Below, in pieces: positions 6,459-14,431 of a stretch of DNA of 26,946 bases (positions are counted from its first letter, which is position 1; each line of letters starts with the position of its first letter). Where the stretch lies: positions 1 through 26,946 of IMG/VR virus record IMGVR_UViG_3300031576_000251; one strand, written 5' to 3'. The notes beneath the pieces are model-generated. The model was not told the DNA's origin, did no database searches, and saw only the letters and a program-made list of their open reading frames with translations. A program made the position numbers and the translations under genes. The DNA comes from a virus.

Positions 6459-6833
6459 CTACGCCCTCACATATTCGATATACGCGGACCCAGCCAAGCC
6501 AGCCGCCGCGCCCGTGGCTTTACTGATCGTCAGGTATTGCGAAGCAGTCCACTTCTTTGCGGCAACACCATTCGTACCCTGGTTCTCGATGTTGTCAGCT
6601 AAGATCACCGCTGTTCCAACATCCAAACCATCAATCAGGGTATCGTTCAGTGTTGTTCCATTCGCCGCAATTCCAGCATCCACGGTACAAGCCGCAGTGG
6701 ATTTGGTTGTCACGTCAACGATCAAACGCTTGACGATCAGATCTGCGCCTTCAGGGTTTGCTAAGGAAAGCACACCGCCTCCGGCATCTAATGCCGCCAG
6801 CGCAACTTTCAAAGCTCCATTTTGTTCGGGCAT
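6459..6833 (-). CDS. Putative head decoration-like protein downstream of the capsid gene
   Basis: The 124-residue protein is directly downstream of the major capsid gene. Its sequence 'VALAALDAGGGVLSLANPEGADLIVKRLIVDVTTKS' is followed by 'CTVDAGIAANGT', 'LIDGLDVGTAVILADN', 'QYLTISKATGAAAGLAGSAYIEYVRA', a repetitive strand pattern typical of small phage capsid surface proteins. Decoration proteins commonly occupy this position and are made in amounts similar to capsid. ATG 6831-6833 is preceded by GGAGAAAATATC. No enzymatic motif is seen. Confidence 0.6.
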   Translation of the reverse strand: MPEQNGALKVALAALDAGGGVLSLANPEGADLIVKRLIVDVTTKSTAACTVDAGIAANGTTLNDTLIDGLDVGTAVILADNIENQGTNGVAAKKWTASQYLTISKATGAAAGLAGSAYIEYVRA

Positions 6834-6853
6834 GATATTTTCTCCTCGGATAA

Positions 6854-6904
6854 GGCGGCATCAAGCCGCCATTCATCCACTCCTGCGACACAAGTCGCAG
6901 GAGT
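6854..6904. other. Tandem hairpins just after the capsid stop codon
   Basis: There are two perfect stems. One is ACTCCTGCGAC/GTCGCAGGAGT (6879-6889/6894-6904, 11 bp, 4-nt loop), whose first base lies 5 nt after the capsid stop. The other is GGCGGC/GCCGCC (6854-6859/6865-6870). Neither has a following U-run on the coding strand. They could protect the capsid mRNA 3' end or attenuate downstream genes. Confidence 0.75.
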
Positions 6905-6909
6905 ATTAA

Positions 6910-7884
6910 TTAAGCCGTCAACACCGAGAACGGGAACCGCGTTGCCGCAGTCTGGTTCATCCGATTGATCGGATTCGGCAGGGCAAAGCCCAGGCGCATC
7001 ACAGCGCGCAACGCCACCATATCCTGTTGTGCCAGGTTGTACACGATGTTTCCCGCGCCGTCCTGGATCACAGCCTGGTCAAGGATCTTCCACGTGATGT
7101 CCTGGCGCATCGAATACACCAGTTGATTCCACTGACCTGCGATCAACAAACTTTGCGCCGCGTCAATGGAACCGTCCATCGGGAATTCCAACGGTGTGCC
7201 ATCCAACTCGTACGCGCTGGGACCCTGCATCGAAGGCTTGAAGATCGGCAGTTTCTCGACCGCCGAGCGCACATTGCGCAGTTTGCCCTTCATGCTCATG
7301 TGTGCCAGCACACCCGTCACCATGAATCCATCCGCTTCGGTCAACATGAACAGACCGTCCGCGCCCGCGCCTGTCTCGCCGAGAATGGCTTCATATAAGT
7401 CTGTGTAAGCCGCGGCAGAAATGGAATGGCTCGCCGCCACTGCGCCAGCCTTCAAGCCAGCCGCACCCAGATTGGTCGTCCACGAGGCTGGGATATTCGT
7501 CCCGTATAAAACAGCCTGGGCGATGGCTACATCGAAGGCGTTCTCGAGTTCGGGGCGCACCTCGCCCCAAATATCGAACTCAGCATCGTCGAGCACCGCT
7601 TCGGGGATCGGCACGATCACCGCCAGCTCCTCGGCGTCAATGTGCTTGTTCGACCAGTTCACTTCACTAGTCTGCTTTTTGCTGTTATCGCCGCTCACAA
7701 AGTAGGCGGTCGCCAGCGCAGACATCACGGGTAAACGACGTTGCGCCCGACTCATATTCGGCAGGCGGCGCGCCAGGCGCAATAATGGACTGCGCTCCGC
7801 CACATTCTTCAGGATTTCGTTCGATACTTCCTGCGGGATAAGCGCGCTCGCATCCGAACGATCAATGATATTTCCGTATGGCAT
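6910..7884 (-). CDS. Major capsid protein, HK97 fold
   Basis: The protein has 324 residues. The N-terminal 'LIPQEVSNEILKNVAERSPLLRLARRLPNMSRAQRRLPVM', the beta-strand 'AYFVSGDNSKKQTSEVNWSNKHIDAEELAVIVPIPEAVLDD' and the helix 'WGEVRPELENAFDVAIAQAVLYG' are the E-loop/P-domain signature of HK97-type capsid proteins. The C-terminal 'SLLIAGQWNQLVYSMRQDITWKILDQAVIQDG' and 'VALRAVMRLGFALPNPINRM' match the usual A-domain end. It follows the scaffold gene. There is no N-terminal delta domain, which agrees with a separate scaffold. ATG 7882-7884 follows AAGGAGAAAATATC. Confidence 0.93.
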   Translation of the reverse strand: MPYGNIIDRSDASALIPQEVSNEILKNVAERSPLLRLARRLPNMSRAQRRLPVMSALATAYFVSGDNSKKQTSEVNWSNKHIDAEELAVIVPIPEAVLDDAEFDIWGEVRPELENAFDVAIAQAVLYGTNIPASWTTNLGAAGLKAGAVAASHSISAAAYTDLYEAILGETGAGADGLFMLTEADGFMVTGVLAHMSMKGKLRNVRSAVEKLPIFKPSMQGPSAYELDGTPLEFPMDGSIDAAQSLLIAGQWNQLVYSMRQDITWKILDQAVIQDGAGNIVYNLAQQDMVALRAVMRLGFALPNPINRMNQTAATRFPFSVLTA

Positions 7885-7908
7885 GATATTTTCTCCTTAT
7901 TCATCTAT

Positions 7909-7946
7909 CTCCCCTCGCCCTCAGGGAGAGGGGTCGGGGGTGAGGG
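7909..7946. repeat. Family A repeat (A5)
   Basis: CTCCCCTCGCCCTCAGGGAGAGGGG plus TCGGGGGTGAGGG. It lies in the gap between scaffold and capsid genes, 24 nt before the capsid ATG. Confidence 0.88.
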
Positions 7947-7949
7947 TCT

Positions 7950-8507
7950 TTACTGCGTTCTCCCAGCCTGCCTGCGGATTCGGGAATTCATATCGGCGGC
8001 AACATTCGTAGTGCCCTCCGTCCCATCGCCTGCATTGCCAGCGGGAGTTTTTGTAGATGCAAACAATTCAGGGTACGACTTCTTCATCGTATCGAAGCTT
8101 ACGTTCCCTTTCTTATCGAACAACTCATCAGTCACGGCAGTGATATAAGCCAGTTTCAAATTCGTCACCTTGGCTTTGTGTGCCGCATCGAAGAAGTCTG
8201 CTCTTCGATCTGATTCAGCCAGCTTGTCGGCGAACGCCGTCAACTGCTTCTCTGCGTCGCTTCCCTTTTCGGCTTTAGTGGCAAGCTCGCGCATCTGTTT
8301 CTCGAGTCCTTTGCGGGTCTCCCGCTCGGAATCCAATGCGCTCTTCAAACCTTTGGTATGCCCATCCAGAAAACCCTTTACTGTTTCATCCTGCTTCTCA
8401 AACCAGGCTTCATAGGTCAGGGTTTCGCCTTTACCATTGTCTTGTCCTTCGCCGCCGCCTCCATTGGGATCGGCTTGGTAAAACACTTTCCAAACATGTT
8501 CGAACAT
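7950..8507 (-). CDS. Capsid scaffolding protein
   Basis: With the start at ATG 8505-8507 (AAAGGAG 6-8 nt upstream) the protein has 185 residues. An in-frame ATG at 8592-8594 would add 29 residues encoded entirely by palindromic repeats and is rejected as the start. The protein is highly charged with a central coiled coil ('ALDSERETRKGLEKQMRELATKAEK...EKQLTAFADKLAESDRRADFFDAAHKAKV') and ends in a short basic stretch (RIRRQAGR). This is the layout of phage GP20-type scaffolds, which direct procapsid assembly and interact with capsid through the basic tail. Position immediately upstream of the capsid gene supports this. Confidence 0.85.
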   Translation of the reverse strand: MFEHVWKVFYQADPNGGGGEGQDNGKGETLTYEAWFEKQDETVKGFLDGHTKGLKSALDSERETRKGLEKQMRELATKAEKGSDAEKQLTAFADKLAESDRRADFFDAAHKAKVTNLKLAYITAVTDELFDKKGNVSFDTMKKSYPELFASTKTPAGNAGDGTEGTTNVAADMNSRIRRQAGRTQ

Positions 8508-8523
8508 CTCGTTCTCCTTTGTT

Positions 8524-8589
8524 TCTCCCCTCGCCCTCTTGCTCCCCTCTCCTTCTAGGAGAGGGGTCGGGGGTGAGGTGGGTGAGGGT
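8524..8589. repeat. Family A repeats, nested/partial duplicate (A6)
   Basis: A full copy (CTCCCCTCTCCTTCTAGGAGAGGGG plus tail) follows a partial CTCCCCTCGCCCT copy, with an extra GTGAGGG at the end, as if one copy had inserted in another. It ends 16 nt from the scaffold ATG. Confidence 0.85.
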
Positions 8590-8608
8590 GGCATCTCGCC
8601 AATTGCTA

Positions 8609-8631
8609 TTCAGTGACCGCTTGTCACTGAA
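8609..8631. other. Hairpin overlapping the stop codon of the head morphogenesis gene
   Basis: Perfect 9-bp stem TTCAGTGAC/GTCACTGAA with a 5-nt loop; the TGA stop (8624-8626) lies in one arm. No U-run follows on the coding strand, so termination is doubtful. Confidence 0.6.
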
Positions 8632-9613
8632 CTAATTCACCAACGGGTGTAGGCATATAACTTCCTCCCCACGTTGGGTCATTTACAAACGTACTCATGT
8701 CGCGCAGGTCAACTCCGCTCTTCCACGCATCGTATCGTGCAGGTCCAAGCATCCCGCGTTGGGTTTCATCCGATTGCTCCGCAAACCACTGAGCGCCACT
8801 TTTCCAATTCGACTCTGGCACACCGATCACTACTGGCACTGCGGTGCATCGTCCATTCGGGTGCTCATCGAACTCACCATCCAGGCTCTCGATCATCATT
8901 CCATCAGCCATCAAACAACCGATGCACGTTCTTGAATCGTGTGATGCTAATCGTTTGTAACCACTCACCACACCGCTGTCGCGATATTGCTCAAAACTCC
9001 CCATTCGATAGGCTCGTAATGTTTCGGTGCGGGCAATGGTCAACGAACTGTTCAACCCAATCCCAAATGCATTAGCCATTGCTTTGCCAACATCGGTGGG
9101 ATGATTCCCAAATGCCAGACCTTTTATCAGCGCATCCATCATTCCATTCACTGCTTCAGGGTAGGCTCTCGAAAGCAGGGCTCGCAGGGAACTTCCATCA
9201 CTGGCATATCCGAACATCATCTCCAGCGATCGCACGGGCAATGTGTTGAAACGGGGCGCGACCATCCCTGCGTCTTTGTAGCTGATCTTCAAAGCCTTCA
9301 ACGCATCCTCGATGCCTGTCTTCGACATTTGTGCCTGCATGTTCGTGATCGCTTCATCGGCATATTCATTGAATCTGCCTGCCTCAGCACGTGCCTGGTA
9401 TAGCAATTTCACGAAACGATCATGCTTCTGGATCATCGCCTCGGTCACGATGTTCGCTCGCGCCAGCTCACTCGCCAACGCCTCCATCTCGGACTTCAAC
9501 GCCTGCTCCACTTTCAACCAGTCTCGCGCAAGCGAACGCATCAAGCCCTGCTCCTTCATAAGCAGTGCTTCTTTTCTCTTTCGCAAAAAGACCACAACGC
9601 CAGGATCAGGCAT
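8624..9613 (-). CDS. Phage head morphogenesis protein (Mu gpF / SPP1 gp7-like)
   Basis: The protein has 329 residues. The C-terminal region carries the hallmark 'ARTETLRAYRMGSFEQYRDS', then 'ASHDSRTCIGCLMADGMM' and 'DEHPNGRCTAVPV', with the paired Cys and the HPNCRC-like motif of the Mu F / SPP1 gp7 minor head family. These proteins sit inside the capsid bound to the portal. The N-terminal third is helical and charged. Its ATG (9611-9613) overlaps the end of the portal gene by 8 nt, so translation is coupled. A later Met (codon 19) is a possible alternative start. Confidence 0.9.
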   Translation of the reverse strand: MPDPGVVVFLRKRKEALLMKEQGLMRSLARDWLKVEQALKSEMEALASELARANIVTEAMIQKHDRFVKLLYQARAEAGRFNEYADEAITNMQAQMSKTGIEDALKALKISYKDAGMVAPRFNTLPVRSLEMMFGYASDGSSLRALLSRAYPEAVNGMMDALIKGLAFGNHPTDVGKAMANAFGIGLNSSLTIARTETLRAYRMGSFEQYRDSGVVSGYKRLASHDSRTCIGCLMADGMMIESLDGEFDEHPNGRCTAVPVVIGVPESNWKSGAQWFAEQSDETQRGMLGPARYDAWKSGVDLRDMSTFVNDPTWGGSYMPTPVGELVQ

Positions 9614-11009
9614 TCGTCACCTTGCTCCCTCTCCCTGTGGGAGAGGGCTGGGGTGAGGGAGAAGCGCCATTATTCGAAGCGCCGTTCCCCGCATTGAATC
9701 GCCTCTCAGCTTCCAACATGGATTTGGCAAAAGATGCCTGTTTAAGCGTGTCCTCTTCCTCTTTATCCTTCAACATCTGGTCGATAAAGGCTTGGCTCTT
9801 GCCTTCCTCGCGTAAGATGGTTATAAGTGGCATCCCCGCATTGACATTGGTCATCCTCGTCTGCGACTGCGTGAACGGCTGCACCGTTTCGGGCTTATCG
9901 AAGACTGGCGTCACATCTTCGGGCTTCACCTCCACACCTGAAGCCCTCAACATGAATAAAGTCACCTGCTTCCATACGGGAACAAAGCGATCTATGCGGT
10001 CCTGTGCTTTTTTATTCAACGGCGCTTCCATGGCGATCAACGCCTCGCCCGAAAGATTGCTTCCCACCGAAAAGAAATAATGCTTCGGCGTCCGTGTGAT
10101 CGAGCTGATCGCCGTTGCCATGTTGTCAATGCCCTTCAAGTAATTATCCAGGTCAGAAGCCGCGAACTGCCCCGCCATGGTCTGTTGACCAACTCCATCG
10201 CCTGCAGGCAGGTCCCACACTTCATTGGGTGAGTTCTTTAATTTGCCGTTCACTTCTGCATTGCTGATCACATATCTCTGCGGGAACGCGCCGAACTCTG
10301 CGGTCACCATCATGTCGGTCAACAACTTGTTGATTCCATTTTGGATGGGCACCACATTCTTCAGGTCACTCTTCACTTTTCGTTGACCCATCCGATAATG
10401 AAACACAGGGATCTCACCAAACGGATTCTCTGCAGTCGGGTTCTTCCCAGGCGCTTCGAGTGACGTGAACTCCTGCACATTTTTTGCCTTGTTACGGCTC
10501 CGATAATATTCAAGGTGGTCCGCGTAATACAGCGTCATCGAAAGCCGTTCACCGTCATCCACCCACCACTTCGCCCCGAACTTCTTCTTGCGCGGCTCGC
10601 TCTTCTCGTAAAACAAATGCACCAGCCGCGGGTCGTTGTGATACCCCTGCATCACGCCATCTGTATCTTTCCAGGCAATGAAATAACCTTCACCCGCGAC
10701 CAGGGTTGCTTCATGCACATCATCGCTTTCAAGTGAGATCTCCGAAGCCTCCCAGATCTCCCGCCATTGACTATCTACGTTCGTGCTTACTTGGATCTCG
10801 CGTAGGTTGATGCGGTCTCGCGCTGAATCAACTACTACAGAGCACCAATTCTCTGCAAAATAGGCGTCCAGGTCCTTGAAGATCTCCTGCAAACGTTTAG
10901 CCGTATACACCAGCGGTTGCTCGCCGTCGTAATAATTGAACAATGCGTTATAAGGCTCCTGCTTTGCTCTCAATGTTTTGAACGCCAATTGCAAATCTTG
11001 TATTGACAT
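9606..11009 (-). CDS. Portal protein (SPP1 gp6-like)
   Basis: This 467-residue protein opens with 'LQLAFKTLRAKQEPYNALFNYYDGEQPLVYTAKRLQEIFKDLDAYFAENWCSVVVDSARDRI', typical of SPP1-type portals ('YY.G..p......r.......w...vVd...dRl'). Later 'NPFGEIPVFHYRMG', 'QNGINKLLTDMMVTAEFGAFPQRYVI' and 'TPKHYFFSVGSNLSGEALIAMEAPLNKKAQDRIDRFVPVWKQV' are the conserved clip/stem core. It forms the dodecameric DNA gate at the packaging vertex. The C-terminal ~14 residues (SPSPQPSPTGRGSK...) come from a family A repeat. ATG 11007-11009, with a family B repeat 14 nt upstream. Confidence 0.93.
   Translation of the reverse strand: MSIQDLQLAFKTLRAKQEPYNALFNYYDGEQPLVYTAKRLQEIFKDLDAYFAENWCSVVVDSARDRINLREIQVSTNVDSQWREIWEASEISLESDDVHEATLVAGEGYFIAWKDTDGVMQGYHNDPRLVHLFYEKSEPRKKKFGAKWWVDDGERLSMTLYYADHLEYYRSRNKAKNVQEFTSLEAPGKNPTAENPFGEIPVFHYRMGQRKVKSDLKNVVPIQNGINKLLTDMMVTAEFGAFPQRYVISNAEVNGKLKNSPNEVWDLPAGDGVGQQTMAGQFAASDLDNYLKGIDNMATAISSITRTPKHYFFSVGSNLSGEALIAMEAPLNKKAQDRIDRFVPVWKQVTLFMLRASGVEVKPEDVTPVFDKPETVQPFTQSQTRMTNVNAGMPLITILREEGKSQAFIDQMLKDKEEEDTLKQASFAKSMLEAERRFNAGNGASNNGASPSPQPSPTGRGSKVTNA
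9625..9659. repeat. Family A repeat in frame at the portal C-terminus (A7)
   Basis: CTCCCTCTCCCTGTGGGAGAGGGCTGGGGTGAGGG. On the coding strand it is read as SPSPQPSPTGRGS, just before the stop and the start of the overlapping head morphogenesis gene. Confidence 0.9.
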
Positions 11010-11023
11010 AATCCTCGTAATCC

Positions 11024-11081
11024 TCTCCCCCTAAATTGCGTTAGCAATTTGGGGGGATGCCGCTTCAGCGGCAGGGTGGTC
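11024..11081. repeat. Family B palindromic repeat (B3)
   Basis: CCCCCTAAATTGC and GCAATTTGGGGGG arms, followed by GCCGC-ttca-GCGGC and AGGGTGGTC. It fills the gap between terminase and portal, 14 nt from the portal ATG. Confidence 0.9.
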
Positions 11082-12648
11082 AACCTTGATAACTTCCGAC
11101 TTCCTTCTGTGCTCTCTTCATCAATCGCAAAAGTTTGTTATACGCGCCGCTCCCCGCATCCACCTGGTCGTCATACTTGCCGCGGTTGAATGCCGCGCAC
11201 TCATCAATAAATGCTTCGTTCCATGCGCCTTTCAACAAAAAAACCATGCCGCCTTGCATCGCTGATTCAAACGGTTCTGAGCGTGACTCTTTATCGCCTG
11301 TCACCGTTTCGAACTTCACAGAGAATCCCATCAACAAACGGTTGGTAGCCTCCGCCGAATCCTTTCCTGCTGAACCTGGGTCCTGCTGGTGCCAGATATT
11401 CACCTTGCCATACATCTCTTTGTCGCTCATCGCAGTCTTCTTCATCTTCTCGTCGCGCTCATACGAAGTCCATTGCCCGCGCACAATGTCTATGATGTAA
11501 AAGAAACCGTCACTGCAATAAGCCATCAAAACGCCAGCTGTGAAATCACCCTTCGTCGAATTCGCCTTGTCCCACAGCCGCACGATAAACTTGATCGTCA
11601 CGCCTTCAGGGATTTTCGTAAGTACCTTGAACCAATCCCGTTTATATTTCTGCCCGCTCTTGGGGTACGGTAACTGCTGATACAACGCTTCGAAGTCATA
11701 GTCGCCCATATTGGCGCGTCTACTCAATAACCACTCACGCCCAAAGCGGCTTGCCCACAATGCCTCGCCTGGCTTTCTCCCCAAAGGATCTTCAAGCGGC
11801 AGATAAACCCCCTCCAGCATTTTCCTGCGCTGGTCATCGGCGTCAATTGCATAACTATCGAGCGCCAGCGCGGGTAACATAACCACATCCCACTGATCGG
11901 CATTTGGGTCTTCAGCCATACGCCGCACCAGGCGTCCTACCTGATCATCAGGGTGCCAGTGTGTAAAAAATAAAATGATTGCCGCAAATTCACGTTCAAG
12001 ACGGGTCAGCACCGATGACCTCCACCAGTCATCTACCAGCTCTCTACGCGGTTCGCTTTCCGCCTCTTCTCGGTTCTTGAATAGATCATCCCCAACAAAT
12101 AGGTCTGCGCCCAAACCTGTGATACCGCCGCCCACACCAGCGGCAACCACACCGCCTCGATGAGGCTGTGCCAGATCCCAGGCGGAGACGGATCTCGAAT
12201 CGCTCGATAATTCAACAGGCTGATCGCGGCTCGATAGTCCTCCAAAGATTGCCTGGTATTGTTTGCTCTCGATCAAGTCGCGCACTGCGCGGCTGTTCTT
12301 GCTTGCCAGATCCGCCCCATACGAGCTCATGATGATACGCGTATCTGGCAAGCGTCCCAGAATCCATCCAGGAAACTTTCGGCTCGCCAGTTCGCTCTTT
12401 CCATGGCGTGGCGGCAACAGGATGATTAAACGCCCGATCCCTTCTTGCCCCTTGGTCTGGATGAACTTCGCAACCTTCTCCAGCCTTTCGGAGATCAAGC
12501 GCATGTGCTGGGCATCCTCGAATTTAGGGTCCACATATTGGCAAAAATACATGAAGCGTTGACGCGCTAATTTCCTGCGGTCATGCTCCTGTTTTGCCGC
12601 GCTGGGTGAAATGTGCGTCTTGTTCGGCGCTAAAGGCATCGGGTACAT
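11080..12648 (-). CDS. Terminase large subunit (TerL)
   Basis: The protein has 522 residues. The N-terminal ATPase has Walker A PPRHGKSE (79-86) after LIILL, a Walker B-like segment LFVGDD (183-188) followed by KNREEAES, and coupling motif III FFTHWHPDD (227-235). The C-terminal RNase H-like nuclease shows LWDKANSTKGDFTAG (358-372, D360 candidate metal ligand), QQDPGSAGKD (421-430) and DDQVDA (493-498). Full length for the family, so both motor and nuclease look intact. It cuts and pumps the phage DNA into the capsid. ATG 12646-12648 overlaps the TAA of the upstream TerS-like gene in a TAATG junction, coupling their translation. Confidence 0.95.
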   Translation of the reverse strand: MYPMPLAPNKTHISPSAAKQEHDRRKLARQRFMYFCQYVDPKFEDAQHMRLISERLEKVAKFIQTKGQEGIGRLIILLPPRHGKSELASRKFPGWILGRLPDTRIIMSSYGADLASKNSRAVRDLIESKQYQAIFGGLSSRDQPVELSSDSRSVSAWDLAQPHRGGVVAAGVGGGITGLGADLFVGDDLFKNREEAESEPRRELVDDWWRSSVLTRLEREFAAIILFFTHWHPDDQVGRLVRRMAEDPNADQWDVVMLPALALDSYAIDADDQRRKMLEGVYLPLEDPLGRKPGEALWASRFGREWLLSRRANMGDYDFEALYQQLPYPKSGQKYKRDWFKVLTKIPEGVTIKFIVRLWDKANSTKGDFTAGVLMAYCSDGFFYIIDIVRGQWTSYERDEKMKKTAMSDKEMYGKVNIWHQQDPGSAGKDSAEATNRLLMGFSVKFETVTGDKESRSEPFESAMQGGMVFLLKGAWNEAFIDECAAFNRGKYDDQVDAGSGAYNKLLRLMKRAQKEVGSYQG

Positions 12649-13298
12649 TACTGATCACCGCTCTCTTCGGACCTGTGTAATACATCGCGTTCTTTGAGTG
12701 CGCGCTCGATGAGCTCTAGTTCATCGTCACTCAAATCAGTGAGATCGCCCGTCAACTTCCTCCGCAACTCTGCGCTGATCTGTGATGCAGGGATGTAATC
12801 TCTGCGCATTTCCATCGCCAGTTTTAGGTGATTGAAAAACTTGTAATCCTCACCAGCTTTATTCGCGCCTACATTCAAGGCTCTAAAATGATCGCCGCGT
12901 TGTTCCCATAAAGGCGCTGACTGCAAAATGGCAATCGTTTCAAGGATGGCTGGGTTGCGTTTACGCCACGTAGCGATCGGGCGGTCGCTTGTCAATCCGA
13001 GATACTCGCGGGCGAGTGCGTCCTGTGTGAGGGGCGCCCTGCCGTCTTTTGGCGTGGATGCCCAGGCAATGTAAGCCGCCTGTCTCCACGGCCAGCCGCC
13101 ATCCAGCAATTCAAAAAAAGTATTCAACCAGGCAACATCTTCAACTCGGCGTTCTTTCAACGCCTTTAATCCTGATTCGCTTCGTCTTCGAACTTCCTCC
13201 GCAGAAACGCCAACAGGCTCGGCATGTTCAAATTCAATGTCGAGCGCTAACTGACGATACTCGTCGGGTAACTCAAAGACGGGTTTCGGGATTGGCAT
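12648..13298 (-). CDS. Putative terminase small subunit
   Basis: The 216-residue protein is directly upstream of TerL with a TAATG overlap. The centre ('FFELLDGGWPWRQAAYIAWASTPKDGRAPLTQDALAREYLGLTSDRPIATWRKRNPAILE') has the pattern of an HTH segment: 'QDALAREYLGLTSDRPIATWRKR' could be the recognition unit. This is consistent with small terminase proteins that bind the packaging site. The C-terminal part is helical and acidic ('LTDLSDDELELIERALKERDV'), a possible oligomerisation or TerL-contact region. The assignment is by position and HTH pattern; I see no strong family signature. ATG 13296-13298 follows TGAGGAATTGA. Confidence 0.75.
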   Translation of the reverse strand: MPIPKPVFELPDEYRQLALDIEFEHAEPVGVSAEEVRRRSESGLKALKERRVEDVAWLNTFFELLDGGWPWRQAAYIAWASTPKDGRAPLTQDALAREYLGLTSDRPIATWRKRNPAILETIAILQSAPLWEQRGDHFRALNVGANKAGEDYKFFNHLKLAMEMRRDYIPASQISAELRRKLTGDLTDLSDDELELIERALKERDVLHRSEESGDQ

Positions 13299-13306
13299 TC
13301 AATTCC

Positions 13307-13536
13307 TCACGGCTTCCACATCACACCGAACCCGCGGATGCGCCCGCGCGCATCCCGCAATATTTCGATGTAATTTTTTTTTCGAGCGTCAACAACCTGC
13401 CCATTGCCGTGCCGTTCGCAACGCCAAAATGCGCGGCGATCTCGCTGACGCGCGGCGGGTAAGGGTTGGTTTTTTGGAAGTCAATCAAAAAATACAGTAG
13501 CATTGCATACTTCTCTTTCAATCGCGGTACAGACAT
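13307..13536 (-). CDS. LexA-type winged-helix DNA-binding protein, split by a frameshift at A9
   Basis: The 0 frame starts at ATG 13536 and gives 71 residues to 13321. The N-terminal 'YAMLLYFLIDFQKTNPYPPRVSEIAAHFGV' and 'GTAMGRLLTLEKK' match the winged helix of LexA N-terminal domains (YPPSVREIA.....S......L..LE.KG). After a run of nine A (13374-13382) the 0 frame becomes ITSKYCGMRAGASAGSV, unlike the family. In the -1 frame it continues NYIEILRDARGRIRGFG to a TGA at 13307-13309, giving 76 residues with a proper wing and ending 8 nt before TerS. No LexA protease domain is present. The frame change may be translational, transcriptional or a homopolymer error. Confidence 0.65.
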
Positions 13537-13540
13537 TCAT

Positions 13541-13903
13541 TCACCGTGTAAACGTGATATTGGCAACGCCAGTGATCAACGACCAGATCAACCCTATCAA
13601 TGAAATGCCAAAGATCGTGGCTACCCATGTAAGGATTTGATACCCAAACCACATCACGTTGACCTTCTTTGTAACTTCATCAAATCGTGTGGCAATATCG
13701 CTGGTCGTTTTTATTACTCCGATATAGGCGCCCTCCGAGAGAATCACTTTCTTCTCAACCTCAGCCACAACGGTCATTGCCTCGCGCAACACCGTAAACG
13801 CAAAACGTAGACCGTTCTTCGTCGAAAGGTCTCCGACTTCGATCAAATCATCCATCTGCTCGATGATTCGATCTGTTGTAGACTTATGCTGATTGCTGGT
13901 CAT
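13541..13903 (-). CDS. Single-pass membrane protein with N-terminal coiled coil
   Basis: The 120-residue protein has residues 1-83 hydrophilic and helical ('TDRIIEQMDDLIEVG', 'TVVAEVEKKVILSEGAY', 'SDIATRFDEVTKKVN'), followed by a hydrophobic segment (about 84-112, MWFGYQILTWVATIFGISLI) and a short tail. A soluble helical part followed by one C-terminal TM is the arrangement of XhlA-type phage membrane proteins associated with lysis. Here it follows a holin-like gene, which fits that idea, but there is no lysin nearby. I do not recognise the family. The TGA stop (13541-13543) lies 4 nt before the winged-helix ATG. Confidence 0.6.
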   Translation of the reverse strand: MTSNQHKSTTDRIIEQMDDLIEVGDLSTKNGLRFAFTVLREAMTVVAEVEKKVILSEGAYIGVIKTTSDIATRFDEVTKKVNVMWFGYQILTWVATIFGISLIGLIWSLITGVANITFTR

Positions 13904-13917
13904 AAATCACAAGCAAC

Positions 13918-13951
13918 ATGGAGTGGCGCGATCTGATTCGCGTCACTCCAT
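13918..13951. other. Intercistronic hairpin (14-bp arms, one mismatch)
   Basis: ATGGAGTGGCGCGA pairs with TCGCGTCACTCCAT around TCTGAT with one mismatch. It lies in the 63-bp gap after the holin-like gene. Transcription then runs into TTGCTTGTGATTT, which is a weak U-rich context, so termination is only partial at best. Confidence 0.7.
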
Positions 13952-13966
13952 TACTTTGAATCTGAA

Positions 13967-14347
13967 TTACTTCTTCGCCTTGACTTCGGGTTTCTTCTTC
14001 CGCAGGAACAAACTGTAAAAACCTGCGCCGCCCAGCAACACGATCAGGAACGACAAGATCGCCGAGAGCCAGTTATCGTAAGCCGCAGGGATCAACTGCA
14101 AACCGTAATTGATCGCCAGCACGATCAGCGACGCCACCGCCGAAGCGATCACGGCTGCCTGACCCGAAAGGTCTACGCCTCCCAGTTTGGCGCTCAGCCA
14201 CTTGAAGGCCGCGGTCACCAACACCATCGCCGCGAACTCGATCAACACGATCAATTCATCGGGCAGCTGCACCGCCATAGACTGCGCCACAGGCGCGCAC
14301 GCGACCAATGTCATCGAAACCAACGCGAACAAAATCAACTTCTTCAT
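13967..14347 (-). CDS. Lipobox-bearing three-TM protein, holin-like
   Basis: The start at ATG 14345-14347 (AAGGAGA upstream) gives 126 residues; the upstream extension to 14416 has no ribosome site and is rejected. The N-terminus MKKLILFALVSMTLVAC has a lipobox-like LVAC with C17. Three hydrophobic segments follow (about 35-50, 66-88, 93-115), and the tail is very basic (RKKKPEVKAKK). Several short TMs with a lysine-rich C-terminus is the profile of holins, which open the membrane for lysis, but the lipobox is unusual for one. It is the first gene after the consensus promoter at 14498-14526, so it heads the packaging/structural operon. Confidence 0.55.
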   Translation of the reverse strand: MKKLILFALVSMTLVACAPVAQSMAVQLPDELIVLIEFAAMVLVTAAFKWLSAKLGGVDLSGQAAVIASAVASLIVLAINYGLQLIPAAYDNWLSAILSFLIVLLGGAGFYSLFLRKKKPEVKAKK

Positions 14348-14407
14348 GGGGAATCTCCTTTGTGAATCATTTTCCCACTCCGCTCGGGAAAAAATTAAAC
14401 GAAAACA

Positions 14408-14431
14408 CCCCGACACTTTTCAGTGCCAGGG
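14408..14431 (-). terminator. Leader hairpin, possible attenuator
   Basis: CCCTGGCACT and AGTGTCGGGG pair (10 bp including two G-U) around GAAA, followed on the transcript by TGTTTTCGTTTAATTTTTT. It lies between the promoter and the first gene, so it could act as an attenuator or early/late switch. A further TTTTCCC/GGGAAAA pair lies at 14373-14397. Confidence 0.45.

Noticed and set aside
8508-8594. Upstream start of the scaffold gene at 8594
   Set aside because: The 29 extra residues are translated palindromic repeat, and the strong AAAGGAG precedes ATG 8507.
13967-14416. Longer form of the holin-like protein starting at 14416
   Set aside because: The extension crosses hairpins of the leader and has no ribosome site, whereas ATG 14347 has AAGGAGA and begins a proper signal-like segment.
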